The notes: generated by a model from the sequence alone, not told the origin. 22,067 nt of DNA from an uncultured Blautia sp. (GCF_947654165.1 NZ_CANTKB010000042.1:1-22067), one strand, 5' to 3'. Counted from the first letter of the stretch, positions 7,566 to 15,218 are shown. A program made the numbers and translations.

Positions 7566-7583
7566 CTGTGCTGATAAGCACAG
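7566..7583 (+). promoter_or_regulatory. Leader hairpin of the symporter gene
   Basis: CTGTGCT and AGCACAG form a perfect 7-bp stem with a GATA loop near the predicted 5' end of the transcript, upstream of GAGAGG. It could be an operator dyad or an mRNA-stabilising hairpin. Confidence 0.4.
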
Positions 7584-7612
7584 ATAAACAATAGAACAGA
7601 GAGGTTATTCCT

Positions 7613-9010
7613 ATGATACAGTTGATTGAAACTATCAATACTGCGGTAAACAACTTCGTCTGGGGTGTTCCAGCCATGGTGTGCATCATTGGTGTCGGTT
7701 TATACCTCAGCATCCGTACGCATTTTTTACAGCTTCGAAAATTCCCTTATGCCATAAAAACTACCATTGGAAGAATGTTTCGCAAACGTGATGCTTCTGA
7801 CGGTGCACTGACCCCCTTCCAGGCTGTGTGTACAGCTCTTGCTGCTACAGTTGGAACAGGAAATGTAGCCGGAGTGGCGGGTGCCATTGCAATCGGCGGT
7901 CCAGGAGCTGTATTCTGGATGTGGATTTCTGCCATTTTGGGTATGTGTACAAAATTTTCTGAAGTTACTCTGGCAGTGCATTTCAGAGAAACCAACCAAA
8001 ACGGAGAATTGGTAGGCGGACCTATGTACTATATAAAAAATGGTCTGGGAAAAAACTGGCAGTTTCTTGCCGTACTGTTCTCTATTTTCGGTGTCCTCAC
8101 AGTATTCGGCACCGGAAATGCTACCCAGGTCAACACTATAACTGCTGCCATTGATTCCGCAGTTTTAAACTATCATCTGATTTCAAAAGACTCCCTGGAA
8201 ACCTTTAACTTGATTCTCGGAATTCTCCTTGCTCTTCTGGTGGGAATGGTCCTTTTAGGCGGAATCAAACGTATCGGCCGAGTAACTGAACGCCTGGTCC
8301 CATTTATGGCAATGCTCTATATCGTCCTGGCTCTTGGTGTGATTTTATTAAACTTTAAAAGAATTCCCGGCGTATTTTATTCTATTGTTTATGGAGCATT
8401 TAATCCTTCTGCCTTTACAGGCGGCGTGGTAGGAAGTGTCTTCCTCAGCATGCAGAAAGGTGTATCCCGCGGAATTTTCTCAAACGAAGCCGGGCTTGGA
8501 ACAGGTTCCATTGCTCATGCCTGTGCAGATACAAAGAAACCTGTAAAACAGGGATTTTTTGGGATCTTTGAAGTATTTACAGATACCATCGTAATCTGCA
8601 CCCTCACTGCTCTTGTTATCTTGTGCAGTAGCGTGCCGATCGCTTATGGCAAAGCTGCCGGTGCAGAACTTACTATCCTCGGCTTTACCTCCACCTACGG
8701 AAGCTGGGTGTCCATCTTCACTGCAATCGCCATGTGCTGTTTCGCATTCTCCACTATCATTGGCTGGGGACTGTACGGTGCAAGATGTATTGAATTTTTA
8801 TTCTCTTCTAAGATTATAAAACCTTTCATGGTCGTATATTCCCTGGTGGCTATCCTGGGTGCTACTATGGATCTTGGCCTGCTATGGAGTATTGCGGAAA
8901 CCTTCAACGGTCTTATGTCCATTCCAAACCTGATAGCAGTTTTCCTGCTCTCCGGCACGGTCATTAAATTAGTAAAAGAATATTTCCAAGGAGAAGGTGC
9001 AAAGAAATAA
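7613..9010 (+). CDS. Sodium:alanine/glycine symporter (AGCS family)
   Basis: A 465-residue integral membrane protein that imports small neutral amino acids with Na+. The family signature GGPMYYI is at residues 135-141, and the conserved TAVCTALAATVGTGNVAGVA-type region is present as QAVCTALAATVGTGNVAG, followed by SNEAGLGTGSIAHA. About ten or more hydrophobic spans are visible, and the length is normal. GAGAGG lies 8 nt upstream of the ATG. It is monocistronic: it has its own promoter and a strong terminator immediately after the stop. The exact substrate (alanine, glycine or another such as glutamine) cannot be told. Confidence 0.95.
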   Translation: MIQLIETINTAVNNFVWGVPAMVCIIGVGLYLSIRTHFLQLRKFPYAIKTTIGRMFRKRDASDGALTPFQAVCTALAATVGTGNVAGVAGAIAIGGPGAVFWMWISAILGMCTKFSEVTLAVHFRETNQNGELVGGPMYYIKNGLGKNWQFLAVLFSIFGVLTVFGTGNATQVNTITAAIDSAVLNYHLISKDSLETFNLILGILLALLVGMVLLGGIKRIGRVTERLVPFMAMLYIVLALGVILLNFKRIPGVFYSIVYGAFNPSAFTGGVVGSVFLSMQKGVSRGIFSNEAGLGTGSIAHACADTKKPVKQGFFGIFEVFTDTIVICTLTALVILCSSVPIAYGKAAGAELTILGFTSTYGSWVSIFTAIAMCCFAFSTIIGWGLYGARCIEFLFSSKIIKPFMVVYSLVAILGATMDLGLLWSIAETFNGLMSIPNLIAVFLLSGTVIKLVKEYFQGEGAKK

Positions 9011-9050
9011 AAAAAGCAGTTGACATTTTTCAATGTCGACTGCTTTTTTT
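9011..9050 (+). terminator. Bidirectional terminator between the symporter and corA-like genes
   Basis: AAGCAGTTGACAT pairs with ATGTCGACTGCTT (one wobble) around a short loop, with seven T on the plus strand and at least five T on the minus strand. It serves the two convergent genes. Confidence 0.88.
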
Positions 9051-9063
9051 GTCAAATAAATAG

Positions 9064-9987
9064 TCATATTTTCTTTAAGACTCTTTTAAAAAAACCTTTT
9101 TTACAAAAATACAATAATTCCAGTCCAATAACCACACCGGTCAAAATAACAATTGTAAGATAACCATACTTCCAATTCAGCAAGAGCATATTAGGAAAAT
9201 TCATACCATACCAGCCGGTCAGAAGCGACAGGGGCATGAAGACCGCAGTGACCACGGCAAGCACGGTCATAATTTCATTTTGTCTCACATCAATCTGAGA
9301 CTGATATAGCTCGTGCATCTGAAGAAGATTCTCCCTGATATTCTCTGTATAATCATGAAGTCTGGATACACGATTGGTAAAAATATTCCATTCTCCGAGT
9401 TGTTCTTTTGAAATCAGCCGACAGGAACCTCCTTGCAATTCTTCTCCTATATCCGTCAGTTGTACATAAAAATTATGAAGTTTCATAATTCCTTTTCGAA
9501 GCCCCATTAAAAGGCAGGGTAACTCCTGCGGTGTTTCGTTTAATAAGATGTGTTCTGCCTCCGTAATTTTTTCTTCAAATTTCTGGAGATAGGGAATTTC
9601 CTGTTCAATCAGACATTGAAACAACAGTAACAGAATCCTGATCTCCCAAAATTCTCCTGTGCCGTTCTTTTCAGATACCATTTTCTTTTCTATTTCCCTG
9701 ACTTTCTCTAAATCCCTCTCAGACTCTCCATGTATTAAAAGAACCCTATTCTCTTTGATATAATATCCCAAACACTCCGGTACATCTCCTAAATTGCTTT
9801 TGTCCGGTATTTGCAGAACGCCAAGAACACACGGTGGATATACTTCAACTTTACAGCAGGATACATGCTCTAAATTCTTCTCAAGCTGTTTCTTAAAAGG
9901 CAACTCTTCTTTCAGTGCCGCAAATTCGCTCCTGCTCAATACTTGTATCTTCGACATGCTCTTCTCGCAATCTTTTCCTGATATCAT
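9064..9987 (-). CDS. CorA-family divalent cation transporter
   Basis: A 307-residue protein with the CorA layout: a long soluble, partly coiled-coil cytoplasmic domain, then two C-terminal membrane helices (about residues 239-260 and 275-295) joined by the selectivity motif GMN (261-263, in WYGMNFPN), and a basic tail. It probably carries Mg2+, Co2+ or Ni2+. The start at 9987 is preferred. A frame-open GTG at 10080 overlaps the stop of the upstream gene but lies inside that gene's terminator, and the extra 31 residues do not look like a protein. An extended -10 promoter lies between. A start at 9957 (MSKIQVLSR) is also possible. Confidence 0.82.
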   Translation of the reverse strand: MISGKDCEKSMSKIQVLSRSEFAALKEELPFKKQLEKNLEHVSCCKVEVYPPCVLGVLQIPDKSNLGDVPECLGYYIKENRVLLIHGESERDLEKVREIEKKMVSEKNGTGEFWEIRILLLLFQCLIEQEIPYLQKFEEKITEAEHILLNETPQELPCLLMGLRKGIMKLHNFYVQLTDIGEELQGGSCRLISKEQLGEWNIFTNRVSRLHDYTENIRENLLQMHELYQSQIDVRQNEIMTVLAVVTAVFMPLSLLTGWYGMNFPNMLLLNWKYGYLTIVILTGVVIGLELLYFCKKGFFKRVLKKI

Positions 9988-10014
9988 TTTCACACCACCA
10001 TTTAACAGACTTCC

Positions 10015-10023
10015 ACTATAGCA
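10015..10023 (-). promoter_or_regulatory. Extended -10 promoter of the corA-like gene
   Basis: On the minus strand TGCTATAGT fits an extended -10 (TGnTATAAT). It lies between the upstream gene's terminator and the ATG at 9987; no good -35 box is seen. Confidence 0.5.
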
Positions 10024-10047
10024 TTTCCAAAAAATTCTTTTACATTC

Positions 10048-10077
10048 AAAAAGAGGAGCAAAATCGCTCCCCTCTTT
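10048..10077 (-). terminator. Terminator of the BTAD regulator gene
   Basis: A 12-bp stem with two G-U wobbles pairs AAAGAGGGGAGC with GCTCCTCTTTTT around a six-base loop. It starts at the regulator's stop codon, and T residues form the distal arm. Confidence 0.8.
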
Positions 10078-11294
10078 CACATAATTCCAACTTCGTCAAT
10101 ACTATACTGTAAAATTGCTCTTCTTCCTTTTTCCAATTGATAAAATCTGTCCTTTAATCGATTTACTACCATTTTCGCATCTTCATACTGACATGCCGGA
10201 AGCATAATCAAAAATTGATTAACACTGTAACGACAGACAATATCACTATTTCTAAGACCTTTTACCAGGGTCTTTTCCAGTTTATCCATAGCATCATTTA
10301 CGGCATTTTTATAATCCATCTGTTTTTCTGATGCTCTCAACTCCAAATGAACGCTCATAAGTGTAAGATGAATAGGAATCCCCGTTCTACTGCTACTCCT
10401 GGATTCCAATGCATATATTTTCCGAAGCACTCCGTATTCGCAGAGGAACGCACCTGTCGGCATGGATTTTTCTCTCAGTTCTTCCTGTATGATATCAATA
10501 TTACTCTCGTGCTCATGCTGACGTTTCTGCATTTCCTCATATATTTGCTGCATTTCTTCAGACGGACGCACCCCTAACATATCATAGAAATTCTTCACTG
10601 TCTTTTTGTAATGTTGATCTGCTGCCTCCTGCTTATTCTCAGCAATCAGAGCACGCATCAGATAACAGTGAATTTCTTCATCCAGTGGTTCAAAACGAAG
10701 TTCTCTCACGCATAACTGTTCCAATTCACTGTAATGTTTCTCTTGCTCCATCAGTGCAGCCAGCTTCTTCACCTCTGCTAAAAACATAGTATTGTAGTAT
10801 GTAGCCATAGAAATAACCCAGTACTCCGAAGAAAGTTCTGGCAAAAAGCTGCCTCGATATAAATCAACTGCATCTTTCCCTTTCTGAATCTCTTCTTCCG
10901 GATCTTCTTCTGATGGAATATGCCTGCAATAATCTTCAAATTTTTCCACATCCACATTCAGGACAATATCAGGATTCCATTGATAAGTCCCACGTCCTGT
11001 AATGATAAAATCATATGCACCCCAGGTCTTCTTTAATAAATTTCTCAAACGATACATCAGGTTTTTCAAAGCCCCGGCAGGATTGTCACTCTCTTCCTCT
11101 GGCCAGAGCACTTCTATAAATTCCTGTATTGTCAGGCTCTTATTTCTATGACACACTATATAAGTCAACAACCGGGTCAGCATCTCTGAACGTATGTTTT
11201 CTGAAGTCAAAATCCCTTCTCCATTTTTCATACAAAACTCTCCGAACATCTGAACATCCAACCGGAGAATTTTCTCATCTTTTTCTCTACTCAT
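10077..11294 (-). CDS. BTAD/SARP-type transcriptional regulator with degenerate GGDEF-like C-terminus
   Basis: A 405-residue protein in three parts. Residues of about 10-100 form an OmpR-like winged helix as in SARP activators (VQMFGEFCMKNG, then LTRLLTYIVCHRNKSLTIQE, LWPEEE, LKNLMYRLRNLLKK, GRGTYQWNP). Residues of about 105-250 are the alpha-helical bacterial transcriptional activation domain (DVEKFEDYCR, YRGSFLPELSSEYWV, RALIAENKQEAADQHYKKT, LGVRPSEEMQQIYEEM). The last 130 residues look like a worn nucleotidyl-cyclase/GGDEF fold, with CRYSVNQFLIMLP where the GGDEF loop would be, so no catalysis is expected. The start at 11294 has AGGGAGAG upstream; the ATG at 11339 has none. Promoter and terminator are its own. 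Targets are unknown; the two WQG proteins just upstream are candidates. Confidence 0.8.
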   Translation of the reverse strand: MSREKDEKILRLDVQMFGEFCMKNGEGILTSENIRSEMLTRLLTYIVCHRNKSLTIQEFIEVLWPEEESDNPAGALKNLMYRLRNLLKKTWGAYDFIITGRGTYQWNPDIVLNVDVEKFEDYCRHIPSEEDPEEEIQKGKDAVDLYRGSFLPELSSEYWVISMATYYNTMFLAEVKKLAALMEQEKHYSELEQLCVRELRFEPLDEEIHCYLMRALIAENKQEAADQHYKKTVKNFYDMLGVRPSEEMQQIYEEMQKRQHEHESNIDIIQEELREKSMPTGAFLCEYGVLRKIYALESRSSSRTGIPIHLTLMSVHLELRASEKQMDYKNAVNDAMDKLEKTLVKGLRNSDIVCRYSVNQFLIMLPACQYEDAKMVVNRLKDRFYQLEKGRRAILQYSIDEVGIM

Positions 11295-11356
11295 AACACA
11301 TTGCTCTCCCTGTAAGCATTGGCCTACTTTTGTACACATTATAACTACTACACTAT

Positions 11357-11385
11357 ATTCTATATCTTTTATGTAATTTTAACAA
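11357..11385 (-). promoter_or_regulatory. Promoter of the BTAD regulator
   Basis: On the minus strand TTGTTA (11380-11385) and TAGAAT (11357-11362) are 17 bp apart. The leader of about 55 nt leads to the 11294 start. Confidence 0.65.
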
Positions 11386-11410
11386 GGAAAACTTATGTCA
11401 AAAAATAAGT

Positions 11411-11454
11411 AAAAAAAGAAAGGCGTTGCAACCATTCTTTGCTGCAATGCCTTT
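11411..11454 (-). terminator. Terminator after the small WQG protein gene
   Basis: AAAGGCATTGCA pairs with TGCAACGCCTTT (one mismatch), then C and seven T on the minus strand. The stem begins at the stop codon. Confidence 0.82.
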
Positions 11455-11668
11455 ACCATTCCATAGGCTCTTCTTTATTCTGTTCTTCTTCTGACAGATC
11501 CAGGGCAGACTCCATCATTTTGATCAATTCTAGGGCACTTCTGAACGGAAGTTCCTTCTGACCATCCACCCATTTCACAGTTCCCTGCCATGTATGATTC
11601 TGTCTGCATTTTACATTGATTACAAAAGTCTCGCCTTTATTAATATTTTTCCTGTGCGGCACTGACAT
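11453..11668 (-). CDS. Small conserved-type protein with W-Q-G motif (unknown function)
   Basis: A 71-residue soluble protein that I do not recognise as a named family. The core is RQNHTWQGTVKWVDG followed by LPFRSALELIKMMESAL, predicted as two or three beta strands then a helix; the tail is acidic. The same pattern (S/T-W-Q-G-x-V-K ... F-x-S-x-L-E-x-I) occurs in the C-terminal part of the gene 46 nt upstream, so the two are paralogous in that domain and probably act together. AAGGAGG lies 7 nt before the ATG, a strong site for a real gene. A terminator follows at once, so the operon ends before the BTAD regulator. Confidence 0.7.
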   Translation of the reverse strand: MSVPHRKNINKGETFVINVKCRQNHTWQGTVKWVDGQKELPFRSALELIKMMESALDLSEEEQNKEEPMEW

Positions 11669-11714
11669 ACATGACCCTCCTTCTGTCTGTAATTCAACAC
11701 GAGATTTTCCTTTA

Positions 11715-12185
11715 TCAGTCTTTATTATACGCCTCTCCAGTCACACCGTGGTCATACAGAAGGTCAATAAACTCTAAATCGCTCTCAAATTTACCAATCA
11801 GATGGTTTTTTTCATCTTTCACGATTCCCTGCCAGGAACTTCTAAGTCTGGATGTAAATGTCACATCTCTTGTCATGATTCTTCCGCCCAACTTCTGGAT
11901 TTCTTCGGAAGTATGATAAATACACGGTTTATAGTTATACGGAATAAGCTGATTTCCATCCTCTTCCCTAAAACTTCTGGATTTTCTGGAGGACAGAGGC
12001 TTCCCTATCTCATCTAACAGACGGTCTACCAACAAGAATAATTCAGAACTTCCTGAAAAAGTCTCCTGTTTTTTTACCGCAATGCCGCAAATCCTGCCTT
12101 TAATATCATTTTCTGCTGTTTTTATTTCGTCAATGCAAATTCTAAGTGTCGATGCCGTATATTCCGCCTTCCTATCCATATCCAT
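11715..12185 (-). CDS. Two-part protein with C-terminal W-Q-G domain (unknown function)
   Basis: A 156-residue soluble protein of no family I can name. Residues of about 12-62 are one domain (RICGIAVKKQETFSGSSELFLLVDRLLDEIGKP), a basic linker RKSRSFRE follows, and residues 103-146 repeat the WQG pattern of the next gene (RLRSSWQGIVKDE, then GKFESDLEFIDLLYD). GGAGG is only 3 nt before the first ATG but 9 nt before the second in-frame ATG at 12179, so translation may begin there. It is first in a two-gene operon with the 71-residue protein. A role as a pair of adaptor or ligand-binding proteins is speculation. Confidence 0.68.
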   Translation of the reverse strand: MDMDRKAEYTASTLRICIDEIKTAENDIKGRICGIAVKKQETFSGSSELFLLVDRLLDEIGKPLSSRKSRSFREEDGNQLIPYNYKPCIYHTSEEIQKLGGRIMTRDVTFTSRLRSSWQGIVKDEKNHLIGKFESDLEFIDLLYDHGVTGEAYNKD

Positions 12186-12206
12186 TTTCCTCCATACTCT
12201 ATAAAT

Positions 12207-12235
12207 AGTTTAACATGAAAGAATACGAGACACAA
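12207..12235 (-). promoter_or_regulatory. Promoter of the WQG-protein operon
   Basis: On the minus strand TTGTGT (12230-12235) and TAAACT (12207-12212) are 17 bp apart. It is divergent from the metalloregulator promoter. Confidence 0.45.
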
Positions 12236-12242
12236 GATTATA

Positions 12243-12271
12243 TTTTCAAACCTTTCTGGTTGTGATAAACT
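12243..12271 (+). promoter_or_regulatory. Promoter of the ArsR/SmtB metalloregulator
   Basis: TTTTCA (12243-12248) and TAAACT (12266-12271) are 17 bp apart, followed by AAAAGGAGG seven bases before the ATG. The -35 box is weak. Confidence 0.4.
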
Positions 12272-12296
12272 ATTATTCAGAAAAGGAGGAATTACA

Positions 12297-12671
12297 ATGG
12301 ATTATCTCAAATTACCTCACCAGCATGGTCAATCAAGAGAACAGCTTATGAAGCATATACCCGATACAGAGAATTTTCAAATTCTTGCAGATATTTTTAA
12401 GCAGCTTAGCGATACCACCCGAATCCGTATTTTTTGGATTTTGTGCCATTGTGAAGAATGTGTGATCAATATTTCCGCTATGATGGAAATGAGCAGTCCT
12501 GCTGTTGCACATCATCTCCGGTTACTTCGTGACAGCGGATTAATTCAGTCTCGAAGAGACGGAAAAGAAACCTATTATCGAGCCAGCGATACAAAAAAAG
12601 CACAGTCTCTCCATCATATGATTGAAGAAATGATGGAAATTTCCTGCTTTCAGCAAAACAATCCAAAATAA
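12297..12671 (+). CDS. ArsR/SmtB-family metal-sensing repressor
   Basis: A 124-residue winged-helix repressor. The DNA-binding part is clear: LSDTTRIRIFWIL, then ISAMMEMSSPAVAHHLRLLRDSGLI and the wing RRDGKETYYRASD. Metal ligands likely include C50, C52 and C55 in CHCEECV, the alpha-3 position equivalent to the ELCVC motif of CadC-type sensors; histidines at 8, 10, 106 and 107 may add an N-terminal or alpha-5 site. It probably senses Zn, Cd or Pb and releases DNA when bound. The likely target is the ATPase operon at 17343, whose leader has an AACAAT-n6-ATTGTT dyad. It converges on feoAB with a shared terminator. Confidence 0.88.
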   Translation: MDYLKLPHQHGQSREQLMKHIPDTENFQILADIFKQLSDTTRIRIFWILCHCEECVINISAMMEMSSPAVAHHLRLLRDSGLIQSRRDGKETYYRASDTKKAQSLHHMIEEMMEISCFQQNNPK

Positions 12672-12678
12672 CAGCAAC

Positions 12679-12726
12679 AAAAAGCGAAGAACTGCTCCCA
12701 TAAAGCTTGCTCCTCGCTTTTTTTAT
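12679..12726. terminator. Bidirectional terminator between arsR-like gene and feoAB
   Basis: AAAAAGCGA pairs with TCGCTTTTT, with partial inner pairing, giving T runs on both strands between the two convergent genes. Confidence 0.75.
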
Positions 12727-12728
12727 TT

Positions 12729-15059
12729 TTATAATAACATTCCGATCTGATATACCACAAAGGCTGCCGCCCAGGCAATCACGCATTGTCCGATAACCAT
12801 GGCTGCTGCCCATTTGCCTCCCAGCTCACGTTTCACGGATGCAATCGCCGCCACACACGGTGTGTATAAGAGACAGAACACCAGCAGTGAAGCCGCCCCT
12901 ACCGTGGTAAGGCTACCCTGAAGCATCTGTGTGCTGCCGAAGAGTACGGTAAGGGAGGATACCACGCTTTCTTTTGCCATAAATCCTGAGATCAATGCTG
13001 TGACAATTCTCCAGTCTCCAAATCCTACCGGGATGAAGATGGGAGCCAGTACACCCGCTGCCATAGCCAGGATACTTTCCTGGGAATCTGACACCATATT
13101 GAATCCTGTATCAAAGTTCTGCAGGAACCAGATCACTATAGTAGCAATAAAGATCACGGTAAAGGCTCTCTGCAGGAAATCTTTGGCTTTATCCCACAGC
13201 AGATGCAGCACATTCTTTGCCCCGGGCATCCGGTAATTGGGCAGTTCCATAACAAAGGGCACTGCTTCGCCCTTAAAGGCAGTCTTCTTGAAGATTAACG
13301 CCATGATGATTCCCATGATGATTCCGAACAGGTACAGACTAATCATAACCAGTGCCCCGTGTTTCGGGAAGAACGCTGCGGTAAAAAATGCATAAATAGG
13401 GAGCTTTGCCGTACAGCTCATAAAAGGAGTGAGCAAAATGGTCATCTTTCTGTCACGTTCAGAGGGAAGGGTACGGCTTGCCATGACGCCCGGCACGGTA
13501 CATCCAAAGCCAATCAGCATCGGCACGATACTTCTTCCGGAAAGCCCCAGTTTTCGCAACAGTTTATCCATGATAAAGGCTACTCGTGCCATGTAACCGC
13601 TGTCCTCCAGCATGGACAGGAAGAAAAACAGGGTGACAATGATCGGCAGGAAGCTCAGCACACCTCCCACACCATGAAATACTCCGTCAATCACAAGGGA
13701 ATGCATCACACTGTTGACATGAGCGGCCTGCATAGCTGCATCTACTGCATCTGTCAGTGCTGTGATCCCGGATTCCAGAAGTCCCTGGAGGAAGGCACCG
13801 ATCACATTAAAGGTAAGCCAGAACACGATTCCCATGATTCCGATAAACGCAGGAATCCCGGTGTATTTTCCTGTCAGAAAGTGGTCGATCCTCCTGCTGC
13901 GGATACGCTCTTTGCTTTCTTTGGGCTTGATCACAGTTTCTGTACACACTTCGTCTATGTAGTCAAAACGCATCTGTGCCACGGCTGCCGCTCTGTCCAT
14001 ACCGGTTTCTTCCTCTGTCTGGGCTGCAATGTCTTCCAGTAGATTCTGTTCCTTCTCTGTAAGCTGTAACTGCTCCAGAATCTTAATATCTCCCTCCATT
14101 ACCTTGCTGGCTGCAAACCGGATGGGAATCTCGTTTTTCTCTGCATGGTCTTCGATCAGATGCATCACTGCATGAATTCCTCTGTGAATTCCCTCGTTTC
14201 TCTTACAAAAATCGTTTTCTTCCGGCCTCTCCTGGTACTTTGCGATATGGATGGCATGACGGACCAGTTCTTCGATTCCTTCGCCTTTTGCGGCAGAAAT
14301 GGGAATGACAGGCACACCGAGGGCTGCCTCCATCTCATTGACCAGAACCGAACCCCCGTTTTCACGGAGTTCATCCATCATGTTCAGGGCAACTACCATG
14401 GGAAATCCCAGTTCTAAAAGCTGCATAGTCAGATAAAGATTTCGCTCGATATTGGTAGCATCTACAATGTTAATGATGCCTTTCGGCTTTTCTTTGATGA
14501 CAAATTCCCGGGTAACAATCTCTTCACTGGTATAGGGCGACATGGAATAAATCCCCGGCAGGTCTGTGATCAGCGTATTGTCATGTCCCCGGATCACTCC
14601 GTCTTTGCGGTCTACCGTAACCCCTGGGAAGTTTCCCACATGCTGTTTGGAGCCGGTAAGCTGGTTAAACAGGGTAGTCTTTCCGCAGTTCTGGTTTCCC
14701 ACCAGTGCAAAAGTCAGTGTCTCACTGTCGGGCAGAGGATTTTCCTGCTTCCGGTTGTGAAATTTTCCTCCCTCGCCGTATCCGGGATGATGTTTTTCTT
14801 TTTTTTCTTCTTTTCTCTGCAATATCTTTGGCTGATGTGGTTCGCTCACCTGAATATTATCTGCGTCCTCCAGCCGGATACTCAGCTCATATCCGTGGAT
14901 ACGGAGTTCAATAGGATCTCCCATAGGTGCATATTTTACAACCGTGACTTCCGTCCCCTGGATAAGTCCCATATCTAAAAAGTGCTGACGCAGGGCACCT
15001 GAGCCGCCTACTATCTGTATTGTGGCTGTGCTTCCGATTGATAATTCACTAAGCTTCAT
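12729..15059 (-). CDS. feoB: Ferrous iron transporter, FeoA-FeoB fusion
   Basis: A 776-residue fusion. Residues 1-72 are a FeoA SH3-like domain (LSELSIGSTATIQIVGG, then LRQHFLDMGLIQGTEVTVV). A charged linker rich in K, H and E follows. The FeoB G domain shows G1 GNQNCGKT (121-128), G2 T148 in GNFPGVTVD, G3 DLPG (166-169), G4 NMMD (226-229) and G5 SAAKGEG. Then come the helical GDI-like domain and the membrane part with both gate motifs: GFGCTVPG with TLPSERDRK, and FMSCTAKLPIYAFFTAAF. It imports Fe2+ across the cytoplasmic membrane. GGAGAGGAG is 11 nt upstream. No separate feoC or second feoA is seen. An extended -10 promoter and a long leader hairpin precede it. Confidence 0.96.
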   Translation of the reverse strand: MKLSELSIGSTATIQIVGGSGALRQHFLDMGLIQGTEVTVVKYAPMGDPIELRIHGYELSIRLEDADNIQVSEPHQPKILQRKEEKKEKHHPGYGEGGKFHNRKQENPLPDSETLTFALVGNQNCGKTTLFNQLTGSKQHVGNFPGVTVDRKDGVIRGHDNTLITDLPGIYSMSPYTSEEIVTREFVIKEKPKGIINIVDATNIERNLYLTMQLLELGFPMVVALNMMDELRENGGSVLVNEMEAALGVPVIPISAAKGEGIEELVRHAIHIAKYQERPEENDFCKRNEGIHRGIHAVMHLIEDHAEKNEIPIRFAASKVMEGDIKILEQLQLTEKEQNLLEDIAAQTEEETGMDRAAAVAQMRFDYIDEVCTETVIKPKESKERIRSRRIDHFLTGKYTGIPAFIGIMGIVFWLTFNVIGAFLQGLLESGITALTDAVDAAMQAAHVNSVMHSLVIDGVFHGVGGVLSFLPIIVTLFFFLSMLEDSGYMARVAFIMDKLLRKLGLSGRSIVPMLIGFGCTVPGVMASRTLPSERDRKMTILLTPFMSCTAKLPIYAFFTAAFFPKHGALVMISLYLFGIIMGIIMALIFKKTAFKGEAVPFVMELPNYRMPGAKNVLHLLWDKAKDFLQRAFTVIFIATIVIWFLQNFDTGFNMVSDSQESILAMAAGVLAPIFIPVGFGDWRIVTALISGFMAKESVVSSLTVLFGSTQMLQGSLTTVGAASLLVFCLLYTPCVAAIASVKRELGGKWAAAMVIGQCVIAWAAAFVVYQIGMLL

Positions 15060-15092
15060 ATTCTGCTTATCTCCTCTCCTCGTGTCTTAGCA

Positions 15093-15106
15093 TTAGTTTT
15101 GTCTAA
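15093..15106. promoter_or_regulatory. Dyad in the feoAB leader
   Basis: TTAG and CTAA are inverted around six bases, between the leader hairpin and the ribosome binding site. DtxR-type iron repressors bind TTAG/CTAA half-sites, but the spacing does not match the known consensus, so this is only suggestive. Confidence 0.25.
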
Positions 15107-15109
15107 CTC

Positions 15110-15157
15110 AAGCAGAAAGCGAAAACAACGGATAATTTTCCGTTGTTTTGCTTGCTT
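15110..15157 (-). promoter_or_regulatory. Long hairpin at the 5' end of the feoAB transcript / end of the ATPase transcript
   Basis: A perfect 11-bp stem (AAAACAACGGA with TCCGTTGTTTT, six-base loop) is extended by two AAGC/GCTT pairs across small bulges, giving about 19 bp. It begins roughly where feoAB transcription should start and could also end ATPase transcripts, though only four T follow. Confidence 0.55.
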
Positions 15158-15161
15158 TTCC

Positions 15162-15170
15162 ATTATAACA
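15162..15170 (-). promoter_or_regulatory. Extended -10 promoter of feoAB
   Basis: On the minus strand TGTTATAAT is a consensus extended -10. The -35 region is poor. Leader length would be about 95 nt. Confidence 0.6.
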
Positions 15171-15218
15171 CTTTTTTCCCGTACATATATACAAAATCTA
15201 CATTTTTTTACAATATTT

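Noticed and set aside
10077..10080. GTGA start-stop overlap implying translational coupling of corA to the BTAD gene
   Set aside because: The region is a strong terminator, and the extra N-terminal residues do not resemble CorA.
13359..14042. 227-codon plus-strand frame opposite feoB
   Set aside because: Antisense shadow of the FeoB membrane part: histidine- and cysteine-rich, without translation signals.
15056..15163. A 35-codon leader frame (MEKQAKQRKIIRCF...) ending in an ATGA overlap with feoAB
   Set aside because: Its ATG overlaps the -10 box of the feoAB promoter, it has no ribosome binding site, and most of it is the leader hairpin. The overlap is probably chance.
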